A stretch of 64,000 bases of DNA from Glycomyces sp. L485 (GCF_022548875.1 NZ_JAKZEW010000001.1:124264-188263); one strand, 5' to 3'. Counted from the first letter of the stretch, positions 16,862 to 26,246 are shown. A program made the numbers and translations. The notes: generated from the sequence alone by a model not told the origin.

Positions 16862-17249
16862 AGCCCCGCCCGCGAAGCGGGCCCTGTCGGCCGGGTTCGG
16901 CCGGCTCATCGTCCTGCTCTACGTCGTATTCGCCGTCTCCGCCGGGGTGCGGGCGGGCTACCAGCTGTCGACGAAGTTCGACCAGGCCCCTGTCAGTTAC
17001 GGCCTCAGTGCGATCGCCGCGTTGATCTACCTGGTGGCCGCGGTGGCGATCGTGCGCGGGGCCGCCGGGGTCGCGCTCGCGGCGGTGAGCGTCGAACTGG
17101 TCGGCGTCGTCGGCGTGGGCGCGCTGAGCTTCGCGGTGCCGGAGTGGTTCCCCGAGGCGTCGGTGTGGTCCCACTTCGGCTCGGGGTACGGGTTCGTGCC
17201 GCTCGTCCTTCCCGCGGCCGGCCTGGTCTATCTGTTGCGGCGAAGGTAG
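16848..17249 (+). CDS. Small integral membrane protein, partner of the previous gene
   Basis: A 133-residue protein with helices around GRLIVLLYVVFAVSAGVRAG, LSAIAALIYLVAAVAIVRGA, GVALAAVSVELVGVVGVGAL and FVPLVLPAAGLVYLLRRR. Its ATG lies 14 bp inside the upstream gene, a tight coupling that suggests a two-subunit membrane complex. No catalytic motif. The final Arg-rich end is on the cytoplasmic side by the positive-inside rule. Confidence 0.7.
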   Translation: MSSPEAPPAKRALSAGFGRLIVLLYVVFAVSAGVRAGYQLSTKFDQAPVSYGLSAIAALIYLVAAVAIVRGAAGVALAAVSVELVGVVGVGALSFAVPEWFPEASVWSHFGSGYGFVPLVLPAAGLVYLLRRR

Positions 17250-17307
17250 AGACAACTCCACCGTGAAGTCGGCGGCCCGCGGCAATGCGCAGGTCCGGAG
17301 CCGCCAA

Positions 17308-17313
17308 TAGTGT
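17308..17313 (+). promoter_or_regulatory. -10 TAGTGT of a leaderless promoter
   Basis: TAGTGT ends 7 nt before ATG 17321; there is no ribosome site. Confidence 0.5.
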
Positions 17314-17320
17314 TCACAGC

Positions 17321-18580
17321 ATGGAACGCACAGCGACGTCCGGCCGATGGCACGGCGTCCCCCTCGCCGCCGTGGGAGCACTGTGGGCAGCGCCCACCTG
17401 GCTCGCGCTCATGCACCTGGTGACCGGCTCCATCGTCGGCGTCACCGGCGGAGTCGCGATCCTCATCCTGGTGAGCACGGCCGCCGCCGGCATCCCGACG
17501 GTCATCGTCACGATCGCCGCCCTCATCGCGGTGTTCCCCTCCAGTGCGGTGCTCGCGGATCTCCAACGCTCCCGCCACACCGCCTTCCTGCGTCTGCGGT
17601 GGCCGAACGCCCCTTCGAGGCCGCTGACGTTCGCCCCCCGCGCCCTCGTCGCCTACCTTCGCGGTCCGAAGACGTGGCGTCAGCTCTCGTACCACCTCGT
17701 CGCCTCCGTTTACGGCCCCGTCTCGGCAGTCGTCGCGGTCGCGCCCTGGGCCCTCGGCGCGGCAATGGTGCCGGCGCCGCTGTACTGGATCGGGGCCGGT
17801 CCCGGCGGCCCCGGCCATCCTTGGGCGGTCAGCGGGGTCGGACTGGCGATGCTGCTGGTCGCTCCCTGGGCGACCCGCGGCCTGGCCGGGCTGGACGCGG
17901 CGATGGCGCGGCGGCTGCTGGGCACCACCCGCAACGAGGAGCTGGCGCTGCGGGTCAGCGACCTGGCGGCCAGTCGAGACTCCACAGTCGACGCCGCCGA
18001 TGCCGAGCGTCGCCGCATCGAGCGCGACCTCCACGACGGCGCGCAGCAGCGGCTCACCTCGCTGGCCATGAACCTCGGCATCGCCCGGGCCACGCTCACC
18101 GACGCCTCCGAGCCCGCCACGCGCGCCATCGAGCAGGCCCATGAGGAGGCCAAGCAGGCCTTGGGGGAGCTGCGGGACCTCGTCCGGGGCCTGCACCCGG
18201 CGGTGCTGGAGGACCGGGGGCTCGACGCGGCACTGTCGGCGGTGGCGGCGCGATCGCCGGTGCCGGTGCGACTGCGCGTCGACATGGACCGACGGGTGGC
18301 CCGGGATCTGGAGGCGGTGGCCTACTTCGTCGTCTCCGAGGCTTTGACGAACGCGGCCAGGCACGCCTCCGCCGAGCACGCGTCCGTCGAGGTCGCGCTG
18401 AGTGACGACCTGCTGCGGCTGGCGATCACCGACGACGGGGCCGGTGGCGCCGACCCTGATCGCGGCACCGGCCTGCGCGGACTGGCCGACCGGGTCAGGT
18501 CCGTCGACGGGACGTTCAGATTGACCAGCCCCGCAGGGGGTCCGACCACCGTTGAAGTGGAGTTGCCATGCGCGTCGTGA
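17321..18580 (+). CDS. Sensor histidine kinase, HisKA_3/NarL-partner type
   Basis: 419 residues from ATG 17321, placed by the TAGTGT hexamer 7 nt upstream. The N-terminal half has about five membrane helices and no sizeable extracellular domain, so it may sense a membrane signal. The phosphoacceptor motif is DAERRRIERDLHDGAQQRLT at about residue 235. LRDLVRGLHPAVLEDRGLDA follows, then the ATPase N-box VVSEALTNAARHASAEHASV and the G-box DDGAGGADPDRGTGLRGLAD. It overlaps its response regulator by 13 bp. A downstream adhesin-like membrane protein completes the operon. Confidence 0.9.
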   Translation: MERTATSGRWHGVPLAAVGALWAAPTWLALMHLVTGSIVGVTGGVAILILVSTAAAGIPTVIVTIAALIAVFPSSAVLADLQRSRHTAFLRLRWPNAPSRPLTFAPRALVAYLRGPKTWRQLSYHLVASVYGPVSAVVAVAPWALGAAMVPAPLYWIGAGPGGPGHPWAVSGVGLAMLLVAPWATRGLAGLDAAMARRLLGTTRNEELALRVSDLAASRDSTVDAADAERRRIERDLHDGAQQRLTSLAMNLGIARATLTDASEPATRAIEQAHEEAKQALGELRDLVRGLHPAVLEDRGLDAALSAVAARSPVPVRLRVDMDRRVARDLEAVAYFVVSEALTNAARHASAEHASVEVALSDDLLRLAITDDGAGGADPDRGTGLRGLADRVRSVDGTFRLTSPAGGPTTVEVELPCAS

Positions 18581-19221
18581 TCGCCGAGGACTCGGTCCTG
18601 CTGCGGGAGGGCCTCGCCCGGTTGATGGAGATCGGCGGCATCGAGGTCGTCGACACCGTGGGCGACGCCGAGCAGTTGCTCCGGTCGGTGGAGGGCGACT
18701 GCCCCGACCTGGTGGTCGCCGATGTGCGGATGCCGCCCGACCAGAGCGACGAGGGGGTCCGCGCAGCGCTGGTGCTGCGCCGCCGGTTCCCGGATCTGGC
18801 CGTGCTCCTGCTTTCCCAGTACGTCGAGGAGCGTTACGCCGTCGAACTGCTGACCGGGCAGATGCGAGGCATCGGCTACCTGCTGAAGGACCGTGTCGCC
18901 GACGTCGAGGAGTTCCTCGACTCGCTGCGCCGGGTGGCCGGCGGCGGGACCGCGCTCGACCCCGAGGTCGTGTCCCAGCTGCTGGTCCGCCGAGACGGGG
19001 ACGAACTGGACCGGCTCACCAGGCGGGAACGGGAGGTCTTGTCGCACATGGCCGAGGGCCGTTCGAACAGCGGCATCGCCGACGTCCTCGTGCTCAGCGA
19101 AGGCGCTGTCAGCAAGCACATCAACAGCATCTTCTCGAAGCTCGGTCTCCCGCCGACCGAGAGCGGCAACCGTCGCGTACTCGCCATTCTGAAGTTCCTG
19201 CAGGGGAATGCGAAGGACTGA
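18568..19221 (+). CDS. NarL/FixJ-family response regulator
   Basis: 217 residues: a receiver domain (1-125) with acidic pocket ED at 8-9, phosphoacceptor Asp in DLVVADVRMPPDQ and conserved Lys in GYLLKDRVADVEEF, then a LuxR helix-turn-helix (about 145-210) with LTRREREVLSHMAEGRSN and LSEGAVSKHINSIFSKLGL. The partner of the upstream kinase; the 13-bp overlap implies coupled translation. The expected outcome is control of its own operon and envelope-related genes, but no target is visible. Confidence 0.92.
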   Translation: MRVVIAEDSVLLREGLARLMEIGGIEVVDTVGDAEQLLRSVEGDCPDLVVADVRMPPDQSDEGVRAALVLRRRFPDLAVLLLSQYVEERYAVELLTGQMRGIGYLLKDRVADVEEFLDSLRRVAGGGTALDPEVVSQLLVRRDGDELDRLTRREREVLSHMAEGRSNSGIADVLVLSEGAVSKHINSIFSKLGLPPTESGNRRVLAILKFLQGNAKD

Positions 19222-19223
19222 CC

Positions 19224-20018
19224 ATGATCGATACGAGAGCCTCCACTCCCACTACCCCCGATCCTCCGCGCTCGCGCCACAAGGCCTGGTGGATCCTCGG
19301 CGGCATCCTCACCGGCGTGGTGCTCCTGACGGGGGCGGCCACAGCGGGTCTGCTGCTGTGGACGCTCCCGTCACCGGAGAAGATGGAGTTCCACTCCGAG
19401 GACTTCCAGCGGGCCGTCGCCAACGTGGACGTCGATGTGTCGATGGGTGCGGTGAACCTGACCTCGGACGACGACGGTGGGTTCGGGGTGCACCGCGAAT
19501 CGACTTGGCGGGGGGACGCGCCGGCCATCACCGAGGAGTGGGTCGACGACGACTCTTTCGCGGTCGACGCCGAATGCGACACGGGCTTCCCGATCGACTT
19601 CGGCGTCGACCTGTGCTCGGTGGAGTACTGGATGAGTCTGCCCAGCGGCACCGCCGCCGATGTGCGCACCGATCTCGCCGACATCCGCGCCGACGGTCTC
19701 GACGGCGAGATGCGCCTGCTTTCGAGCGCCGGCACGATCGAAGCGGAGCGCCTGCGCACGACCGAGACGGTCGTCGAGAACAGCGTCGGCGACGTCTCTT
19801 TGCGCTTCGCGGAAGTGCTGGGCGACGTCACCGTCACCACGAGCGTCGGCAATGTGACCATCGTGGTGCCCGACGACGGCACCACCTACGAGGTGCGGTT
19901 CGAGTCCAGCATCGGCGAGCAGAACATCGACATCGCCACCGACCGCGCCGCAGAGGCCGACTACCTGATCCAGGTGAGCACCAGCGTCGGCGACCTGGAC
20001 GTCCGCTACGCGTCATAG
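19224..20018 (+). CDS. Membrane-anchored DUF4097-like beta-helix protein
   Basis: 264 residues, starting 2 nt after the response-regulator stop. One N-terminal membrane helix (ILGGILTGVVLLTGAATAGL) is followed by an extracytoplasmic beta-repeat domain. It has internal repeats of the type SVGDVSLRF, TSVGNVTIVV, SIGEQNIDIA and STSVGDLDVRYA. This repeating 'S-G-x-hydrophobic' pattern is that of DUF4097-type putative adhesin or surface-sensing proteins. Two cysteines (AECDTGFP and DLCSVEY) could form a disulfide. It is probably an output or accessory sensor of the two-component system. Confidence 0.75.
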   Translation: MIDTRASTPTTPDPPRSRHKAWWILGGILTGVVLLTGAATAGLLLWTLPSPEKMEFHSEDFQRAVANVDVDVSMGAVNLTSDDDGGFGVHRESTWRGDAPAITEEWVDDDSFAVDAECDTGFPIDFGVDLCSVEYWMSLPSGTAADVRTDLADIRADGLDGEMRLLSSAGTIEAERLRTTETVVENSVGDVSLRFAEVLGDVTVTTSVGNVTIVVPDDGTTYEVRFESSIGEQNIDIATDRAAEADYLIQVSTSVGDLDVRYAS

Positions 20019-20080
20019 GAACGGACCGGAGCCGGAATCGGACTCGAAGCAGCCGGGCAGTGCCGGCAGCGGTCAGACGG

Positions 20081-20743
20081 TCAGCCGAGGTAGCCCATTG
20101 CGGCGACGATCAGGGTCGAGCAGCAGACGACCAGGCCGAGCCGGTAGTTCCGTTCGAGGCGCTTCTCGTCGTCGGCGATGGCGGGGCGCCCGGCGACGCC
20201 GATGGTGAGCCAGGCGAGTCCGAACGTCAGCAGCGGAATGAACACGACGATGGCGATGAAGAGCAGTTGCGTGGCGATGCCGACGGTGACTTCCGCTCCG
20301 AACTGGTCGGTGGGGCTCAGGCCGTGCCAGATCCGCAGGACCGTGAACTGCACCAGCAGCGAGGCGAGGGCGAACAGGCCATAGAGGAGACCGTTGCGCT
20401 CGTCGGTGCGCCAGCGCGGGAGCCACGGTGGGCGGTAGGCCAGGAATCGCGCCTCCTCGAATTCCACCGCGGCCGTCCGCAAGTCGGCCTCGGCGGCGCC
20501 GATCTCGGTGGCCGCGTCCCCGCCGAGCGGCTGGGCGGTGGTGCGCGGAGGGGGGGCGACGCGGGCGGTTCCGGCGAGTTCGTCGACGGCGGCGCGCTGT
20601 GCGGTGGCCTGCTGGGCGAGTCTCTCGGCCCGCTGGCCGAGCGATTCGGTCCGGGAGGCGGCGAGGGTGGCGGCCTCGTCGGCGCTGCGGCGAGTCTCGT
20701 CGAGGCGGCGCAGCTGGGCGAGGTAGTCGTCGAACGCGCTCAC
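20081..20743 (-). CDS. Coiled-coil membrane protein coupled to the FtsK-like ATPase
   Basis: 220 residues from GTG 20743, with AAAGGA 8 nt upstream. The first 100 residues form a charged coiled coil (LAQLRRLDETRRSADEAATL and onward). Three membrane helices follow: LLYGLFALASLLVQFTVLRI, LLFIAIVVFIPLLTFGLAWL, and a C-terminal YRLGLVVCCSTLIVAAMGYL. Its start overlaps the stop of the FtsK-like gene by 4 bp (GTGA), so the two products are probably made in fixed ratio and interact. It could anchor the P-loop ATPase to the membrane, replacing the TM domain that classical FtsK carries itself. Family not recognised. Confidence 0.7.
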   Translation of the reverse strand: MSAFDDYLAQLRRLDETRRSADEAATLAASRTESLGQRAERLAQQATAQRAAVDELAGTARVAPPPRTTAQPLGGDAATEIGAAEADLRTAAVEFEEARFLAYRPPWLPRWRTDERNGLLYGLFALASLLVQFTVLRIWHGLSPTDQFGAEVTVGIATQLLFIAIVVFIPLLTFGLAWLTIGVAGRPAIADDEKRLERNYRLGLVVCCSTLIVAAMGYLG

Positions 20744-23118
20744 GCGTGTTCCTTTCTCGTGAAGGGCACGAGCAGCCGTCCCGAGCCTGTGTCGGCGTGG
20801 CGGTCGATGAGCAGGGCGCGTCCGGGGCGCGGGCTCCAGTGCTGGAACTGCTGTCCGAAGTGGCTGGATATCTCCGCTCCGGGGAGGTTGAGGACGAGCG
20901 AGCAGGCGATGTCCTCGCGTCCGGCGCTGCCGCCGATGTCGTCGAGGAAGCGTCGGTAGATCCGCCACCAGGCGAGCAGGTGGACGCCGCGGGCCGGTCC
21001 GGTGCGCAGCAGGTTGCGGAGTGCCTGCTGGCCCTTCATGTCGAGCGCGGCGGCTTCGAGTCCCCAGGCGAGGATCGTCGTGTCGTCGGGGACTTCGCCG
21101 AGCTTGGCCGCGAACTCCTGGGGTGAAATCCTATTGGATACATCCTGTGCAGTCGCGGTCCCGGTGTAGTCCACTGTCCACAACTGCCGGCTCGGCGGCG
21201 CGTGGAAGGCCAGGCTCTGCGCCGCAGCCTCCAAGACCTCCCCGCCGGCCGGGTCCGAGCCGAGGACCGCCAGGTGGCGTCCCGGCCGCTGATCGAGGTC
21301 GACGCCCGCGGCTTCGAGCCGCAGCGAGACCTCCCGGCCGAGCAGCACCCGCCCCGGCCTGCGCTCCTCCGGCAGCGTCTCGGTGAAGTGGACGGGCCGG
21401 TAGCCGTAGAACACGCACGGCGCCTCGTGCGTCGAGTGCGCGGCCCGCAGCTGCTCGCGCAGGCGCAGCATCACCTCCGCGTCGGTGTCGGGGAAGCGCG
21501 CCACCCGGTCGGCCCCGGCGGTGCCGCCCTCGGTGTTGACCACGACCTGCCCCAACGAGATCCTGGTCGCCGCGTCGTTGTTCGGCTCCAGGATCGTCCG
21601 CGCTCCCGGCAGTGCCACGCGCATCGGGAACTGCCCGAAGATCGAGTCCTTCTTCGCCCAGAGCGCCTCGATGCCCGAGATCGTCTGCGACGCCAGCACC
21701 AGGTGCACGCCGTACGACCGGCCTTTGCGCGCCAGGTTCTCCAGCAGCGCCACGGCCTCGGCGGCGACCTTGTCGTTCCCGGCCAGAAGCACCTGGAACT
21801 CGTCGGCCACGCACACGATCCGCGGATACGACTCGTGGCGCCGCAGCCCCGCGAACGAGGACACGCCGAAGCGCTTCATGACCGCCGACCGGTTCGTCAT
21901 CTCCTCGTTCAGGGCCCTGAGCACCGCCAGCCCGTACTCCCGGTCGGACTCGACGCCGACCGCGCGAGCGTGGGGAATGAAGGTGTCGTCGCGGTCGGTC
22001 GGAATGAACTCGGTGAAGGAGACGCCCTCCTTGAAGTCGAGCAGGAACAGCGCCAGGTCCGAAGGGGAGTAGCGCGAGGCCAGGCCGTAGAGCACGTCGA
22101 GCAGGAACACCGTCTTGCCGCCGCCGGTGCGCCCGCCGACGAGCCAGTGCGGCGTAGCGTCGTCGAAGCGCATCCGCACCTCTCCGGCGGCGTCGCGTCC
22201 GATGAGGATCTCCAGTCCGTCCGCGGGGTCCTGTGAGAGCGGCGCGTCGGGGATGAGGTCCTCGAACGTCAAGGTCGCCGCGGCCCTGGCCCGTTCGGCC
22301 AGCCGCGCGGCCTCCCCGGCCAGGAAGGTCGGGTCGGCGCCCGCGGGCCAGGCCACCGGTGCGGCCAGCCGCTCGTCGCGTGAGAACGGCGCCGCCGGCG
22401 GATTCGTGACCTCGACGTGGCCGTCGGCCTGGTGCAGCACCGTCGCCTGCGGCAGATCGGGGATCCCGGCTGCGAGCACGGTGACCCCGTGCGCGAGTCC
22501 CGAACGCGCCAACGCGTGGATCCGCTCGATGAGCGACTTCGGCGCCTCCCCAATGGAGGCGATCGCCAGCAGCAGTCGGTCGGTGCGGTGCCCGGCGATG
22601 CTTTCGGACACCTGGGTCTCGGCTGCGGCGATGACGTCGGCCGCGGCGCGCGCGTCGGTCGCGATCGCCTCGATGACGCCCGCGTCGGCCAGGGGGCGCA
22701 GCGGCGCGAACGTCGCGCCGAGCGTGGCGGTGTCGATGCCGGCGACTCGGACCTTGCCCGGGTCGTGGTGGGCGAGGGTGTGCAGGATCGCGCTCCTGAC
22801 CAGGGAGGCGACGCCGTCGACTCGGGCGTCGACGCTGGTCGCCAGGTGCCCGCGCTCGCCGAACGGCACTATCAGCGGGAGCTGCCGGCCCTCATGGAGG
22901 ATCACCTGCCCGGCGTGCAGCAGCTCGGCGTCGGTGCGCAGGTGCGCGGCGGATGCGGTGGCCGCGTCGGATATCCGACGTTCGGCCTCCAGCAGCGCCG
23001 GGTCCACCGGAGTCCGGAAGGCGGCCTCGCCCAACCGTCGGCGGGCCGCCGCGAGCCGGGCCGCGGCGATATCGCAGCCAGCGGCCGCTTTCGCCAGTGT
23101 GGAGCGGAAACCGGGCAC
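20740..23118 (-). CDS. FtsK/SpoIIIE-type P-loop ATPase without membrane domain
   Basis: 792 residues from GTG 23118, preceded by GAGGAGG at 5 nt. An N-terminal helical part leads into an alpha/beta domain (about 75-225), followed by the FtsK/HerA-type motor: Walker A HWLVGGRTGGGKTVF (about 324-338), Walker B RIVCVADEFQVLLAG (about 433-447), and a sensor-like VHLVLASQTISG. The C-terminal 250 residues form another P-loop-like fold without a clear Walker motif. It has no membrane helices and no DNA-reading gamma domain, unlike chromosome-segregating FtsK. It is also unlike EccC, which has three intact motors. It is divergent from the flotillin/ATPase unit and coupled to a membrane coiled-coil protein. 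A role in membrane-linked DNA or protein pumping is inferred. Confidence 0.85.
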   Translation of the reverse strand: MPGFRSTLAKAAAGCDIAAARLAAARRRLGEAAFRTPVDPALLEAERRISDAATASAAHLRTDAELLHAGQVILHEGRQLPLIVPFGERGHLATSVDARVDGVASLVRSAILHTLAHHDPGKVRVAGIDTATLGATFAPLRPLADAGVIEAIATDARAAADVIAAAETQVSESIAGHRTDRLLLAIASIGEAPKSLIERIHALARSGLAHGVTVLAAGIPDLPQATVLHQADGHVEVTNPPAAPFSRDERLAAPVAWPAGADPTFLAGEAARLAERARAAATLTFEDLIPDAPLSQDPADGLEILIGRDAAGEVRMRFDDATPHWLVGGRTGGGKTVFLLDVLYGLASRYSPSDLALFLLDFKEGVSFTEFIPTDRDDTFIPHARAVGVESDREYGLAVLRALNEEMTNRSAVMKRFGVSSFAGLRRHESYPRIVCVADEFQVLLAGNDKVAAEAVALLENLARKGRSYGVHLVLASQTISGIEALWAKKDSIFGQFPMRVALPGARTILEPNNDAATRISLGQVVVNTEGGTAGADRVARFPDTDAEVMLRLREQLRAAHSTHEAPCVFYGYRPVHFTETLPEERRPGRVLLGREVSLRLEAAGVDLDQRPGRHLAVLGSDPAGGEVLEAAAQSLAFHAPPSRQLWTVDYTGTATAQDVSNRISPQEFAAKLGEVPDDTTILAWGLEAAALDMKGQQALRNLLRTGPARGVHLLAWWRIYRRFLDDIGGSAGREDIACSLVLNLPGAEISSHFGQQFQHWSPRPGRALLIDRHADTGSGRLLVPFTRKEHA

Positions 23119-23325
23119 CGGACCTCCTCTTGGATCGCCCCCGGCCTCGGGGGGCTGTACAACCGGTCACAGGATAGTCCGTTCGGAGCAACCTTCCACC
23201 GCCCGCCCGCGTGCATTAACCTGAATGCAGACCCGAATCTTGTTGACCCTGACTGTGCCGCCCGCCCGTCGTACACCGTTCGCGCATGCGCCCGCGCGAA
23301 CGTGAGGACAAGGATCCGAAGACCC
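23119..23325. promoter_or_regulatory. Divergent promoter region between the FtsK-like and YqiJ-like genes
   Basis: 207 bp that must drive both arms of the FtsK/flotillin locus. A GAGGAGG ribosome site for the minus gene lies at its left edge. A TTGACC at about 23244 and an AT-richer GCATTAACCTGAATGCA patch near 23212-23229 are candidate promoter elements. That patch is partly palindromic (TGCATT...AATGCA). The shared region suggests co-regulation. Confidence 0.45.
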
Positions 23326-23985
23326 ATGAGCGAGTTCCTGACCATAGCCCTATCCTTTCCCCCGATCGTGTTCTCGTTCGGTCTCATCGTCGTGGTCCTG
23401 TACTGGATCACCGTCATCGTGGGCGCGCTCGACGTCGACATCGTCGATTTCGGCACCGATTCGGACGTCGAAGTGGAGGCGGGCGGATCGTTCTGGTCGG
23501 CGTTCGGTTTCGGAGCTGTGCCGTTCACTGTGGTGCTCTCCCTGTGGATCACCCTCGGTTGGATAGTGACGGTCCTCGGCACCACCTGGGTGCACAGTGC
23601 CGAAGAGATATTCATCCCCACCGCGGCCACGGGGACGGCCACGCTCGTCGCCGGAATCGGGGTCGGCATGCTGGGCGCCAAGCTCTTGTCCAGGCCGCTG
23701 TCGAAGATCTTCGCCGACGCCCCGGCCACTGCGCACCGCGACCTGATCGGAAAGGTCTGCGTGGTCAGGACGGGCACCGTGACCGTCGAGTCGGGTCAGG
23801 CCGAGATGACCGAAGAGGACGGCACGGTCCACCTCATCAACGTGCGCCGCTCGGCGCACGAGCCGGAGGGCATCGACGACGAGCACTTCTCACGTCATTC
23901 GAAACTGGTGATCTTCGACTACGATGAGGTCGCCAGGGTCTTCCTCGTCGTCCCGGTGGCGATGCCGCCGAGCCTCGAGATGTGA
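23326..23985 (+). CDS. YqiJ-like membrane protein with OB-fold (NfeD-type) domain
   Basis: 219 residues from ATG 23326. Three membrane helices lie at about 10-33 (PPIVFSFGLIVVVLYWITVI), 58-82 and 95-115. A C-terminal beta-rich domain follows (RDLIGKVCVVRTGTVTVESG to RVFLVVPVAM). Helices plus an NfeD/OB-fold domain directly upstream of a flotillin gene is the yqiJ-yqiK layout known from Escherichia coli. There the small partner helps place or cap the SPFH protein in membrane microdomains. Here the pair is followed by a giant AAA ATPase. Assignment comes from topology and gene order, not close sequence identity. Confidence 0.75.
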   Translation: MSEFLTIALSFPPIVFSFGLIVVVLYWITVIVGALDVDIVDFGTDSDVEVEAGGSFWSAFGFGAVPFTVVLSLWITLGWIVTVLGTTWVHSAEEIFIPTAATGTATLVAGIGVGMLGAKLLSRPLSKIFADAPATAHRDLIGKVCVVRTGTVTVESGQAEMTEEDGTVHLINVRRSAHEPEGIDDEHFSRHSKLVIFDYDEVARVFLVVPVAMPPSLEM

Positions 23986-24165
23986 GACCGCCGGCCTGCA
24001 GGCCACCCGCCCCCATCAGCTCGGGTGAGGGCACCCGGCGCCCTCCGCCCTGCCGAGCCCACCAGTCCGACCTCGAAAACGGTGAACCCCACCGATTGAC
24101 ATCGGCCAGTAGGGTTTGATCACGCCCGTACCCAGTCCCCCCTGAAGTCTCGTTAAGGAACCGAA

Positions 24166-26232
24166 ATGGAATCCCAATCGGCGTCGCTGCTGACCATTCT
24201 CGTGGTCGGGGCGATCATCTTCCTGGGCATACTGCTCATGATCGTCCGGCTCTACCGGAAGGTCGCTCCGGGGCAGGCCCTGGTCGTCACCAAGCTCCGC
24301 AACCGCAAGGTGTCCTTCACCTCGGCTCTGGTCCTCCCGATCATCCACAAGGCCGAGTACATGGACATCTCGGTCAAGACGATCGAGATCAACCGGGACG
24401 GCAAAGACGGCCTGATCTGCCAGGACAATATCCGCGCCGACATCTCCATCACGTTCTTCGTGCGCGTCAACGCCACCGCCGACGACGTCCGCAACGTCGC
24501 CAACTCGATCGGCACCAAGCGCGCCTCCGACCAGGACACGCTCCAGGAACTGTTCAACGCGAAGTTCTCCGAGGCGCTCAAGACCGTCGGCAAGCAGCTC
24601 GACTTCACGAGCCTGTACACCAACCGCGACGAGTTCCGCGACCGGATCATCCACGTCATCGGCACCGACCTCAACGGCTACAGCCTCGAAGACGCCGCCA
24701 TCGACTACCTCGAGCAGACCCCGATGTCCTCGCTCGACCCCCAGAACATCCTCGACGCCCAAGGCATCCGGAAGATCACGGAGCTGACCTCCCGCGAGTC
24801 GATCACGACCAACGAGCACCGGCGCCACGAGGAGAAGGAGATCAAGCGCCAGGACGTCGAGGCCCGCGAGGCAGTCCTGGAACTCGAGCGCCGCCAAGAA
24901 GAGGCCGAGATCCGCCAGCAGCGCGAGATCGAGACGCTGCGCGCCCGCGAGGCCGCCGAGGTCCAGAAGGTCCAGGCGGAGGAGCGGCTCAAGTCCGAGA
25001 CCGCGCGGATCCGGACCGAAGAGGCCACGGGCATCCAACACGAGAACCGCCTGCGCGAGATCGCCGTCGCCGAGAAGAACCGCGAGCGCGTCATCGCCGT
25101 CGAGACCGAGCGCATCGAGAAGGACCGCATCCTCGAAGTCGTCGGCCGCGAGCGCGAAGAGGAACTGGCGCGCATCGCCGCCAACAAGGAACTCGAAGCC
25201 GAGAAGCGCGACATCGCCGACGTCGTCCGCGAGCGCATCGCCGTGGAGAAGACCGTCGCCGAGCAGGAAGAGGGCATCAAGCGCCTGCGCGCCACCGAAG
25301 AGGCCGAGCGCGAGCGCCAGCAGGTCATCATCCGCGCCGAAGCCGAGGCGCAGGAGAACCTGGTCAAGGACATCAAGGCCGCCGAGGCCGCCGAGACCGC
25401 CTCGAAGTTCACCGCCCGCGAGCGCATCACCCTCGCCGAGGCCGCCCAGCAGGCCGCCGAGATGGAGGCACGCGCCAAGATCCGCCAAGCCGAGGGCGAG
25501 CAGGCGCTCGCCGCGGCCGAGGGCCTCGCCGAGGTGCAGATCCGCGAGGCCGACGCGACCGCGATCGAGAAGCAGGGCCTGGCCGAGGCCAAGGCCAAGG
25601 CCGCGCTCGCCGCAGCAGAGGCCGAGGCGACCGCTTCGCAGGGCAAGGCCCAGGCGCAGGCGACCAACGAGCAGGGCATGGCCGAAGCGGCCGTCATGCG
25701 CGAGAAGCTCATGAGCGAGTCCGCCGGCCTCACCGAGAAGGCCGAGGCGATGGACGCCCTCTCCGCCGCCTCCCAGGCGCACGAGGAGTACCGCCTCCGC
25801 CTCGACATGGAGAAGGAGCTGCGCGGCGCCGAGATCGAGGCCAGGCGCTCGATCGCCGAGCAGCAGGCGGCGGTCATCGCCGCCGGGCTCTCGAAGGCCG
25901 ACATCTCGCTTGTCGGCGGCGACACCCAGTTCTTCGACCGGGTCGTCGGCGCGATCGGCTACGGCAAGGCCGTCGACGGGTTCATGGAGCACTCCGAGTT
26001 GGCCTCCGGCCTCGCCGCCTCGTGGACGAACGGCTCTTCCTCGTTCTCCGAGGACCTCAAGAGCGTGCTGTCCGCGGTGGACACCGACGACGTCAGGAAC
26101 CTCACCGTCTCGGCCGCGCTGCTCAAGCTCATCCAGGGCGGCGGCGACCGCGACATGCTCAGCGGTCTGCTCGACAAGGCCAAGGAGCTCGGCGTCGCCG
26201 AGCGCCCCGCCGTCGAGATGACCGCCAACTAG
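24166..26232 (+). CDS. Flotillin-like SPFH-domain protein (YqiK type)
   Basis: 688 residues. One N-terminal membrane helix (LLTILVVGAIIFLGILLMIV, 5-25) is followed by the SPFH/band-7 domain (about 30-190), with YRKVAPGQALVVTK and INRDGKDGLICQDNIRADIS. Next come about 320 residues of almost uninterrupted Glu/Arg/Ala coiled coil ending in a flotillin-type Ala-Glu repeat region (EAKAKAALAAAEAEATASQG). The C-terminal domain includes DISLVGGDTQFFDRVVGAIG. Such proteins oligomerise into cage-like membrane scaffolds. It is gene 2 of the plus-strand unit, 84 bp before the large ATPase with a strong hairpin in the gap. It likely organises the ATPase at the membrane. Confidence 0.92.
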   Translation: MESQSASLLTILVVGAIIFLGILLMIVRLYRKVAPGQALVVTKLRNRKVSFTSALVLPIIHKAEYMDISVKTIEINRDGKDGLICQDNIRADISITFFVRVNATADDVRNVANSIGTKRASDQDTLQELFNAKFSEALKTVGKQLDFTSLYTNRDEFRDRIIHVIGTDLNGYSLEDAAIDYLEQTPMSSLDPQNILDAQGIRKITELTSRESITTNEHRRHEEKEIKRQDVEAREAVLELERRQEEAEIRQQREIETLRAREAAEVQKVQAEERLKSETARIRTEEATGIQHENRLREIAVAEKNRERVIAVETERIEKDRILEVVGREREEELARIAANKELEAEKRDIADVVRERIAVEKTVAEQEEGIKRLRATEEAERERQQVIIRAEAEAQENLVKDIKAAEAAETASKFTARERITLAEAAQQAAEMEARAKIRQAEGEQALAAAEGLAEVQIREADATAIEKQGLAEAKAKAALAAAEAEATASQGKAQAQATNEQGMAEAAVMREKLMSESAGLTEKAEAMDALSAASQAHEEYRLRLDMEKELRGAEIEARRSIAEQQAAVIAAGLSKADISLVGGDTQFFDRVVGAIGYGKAVDGFMEHSELASGLAASWTNGSSSFSEDLKSVLSAVDTDDVRNLTVSAALLKLIQGGGDRDMLSGLLDKAKELGVAERPAVEMTAN

Positions 26233-26246
26233 GACACCGACCCGCC

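Noticed and set aside
20740-23118. Calling this gene EccC of a type VII system
   Set aside because: Only one intact Walker pair, no TM helices, and no EccB/D/E or mycosin neighbours.
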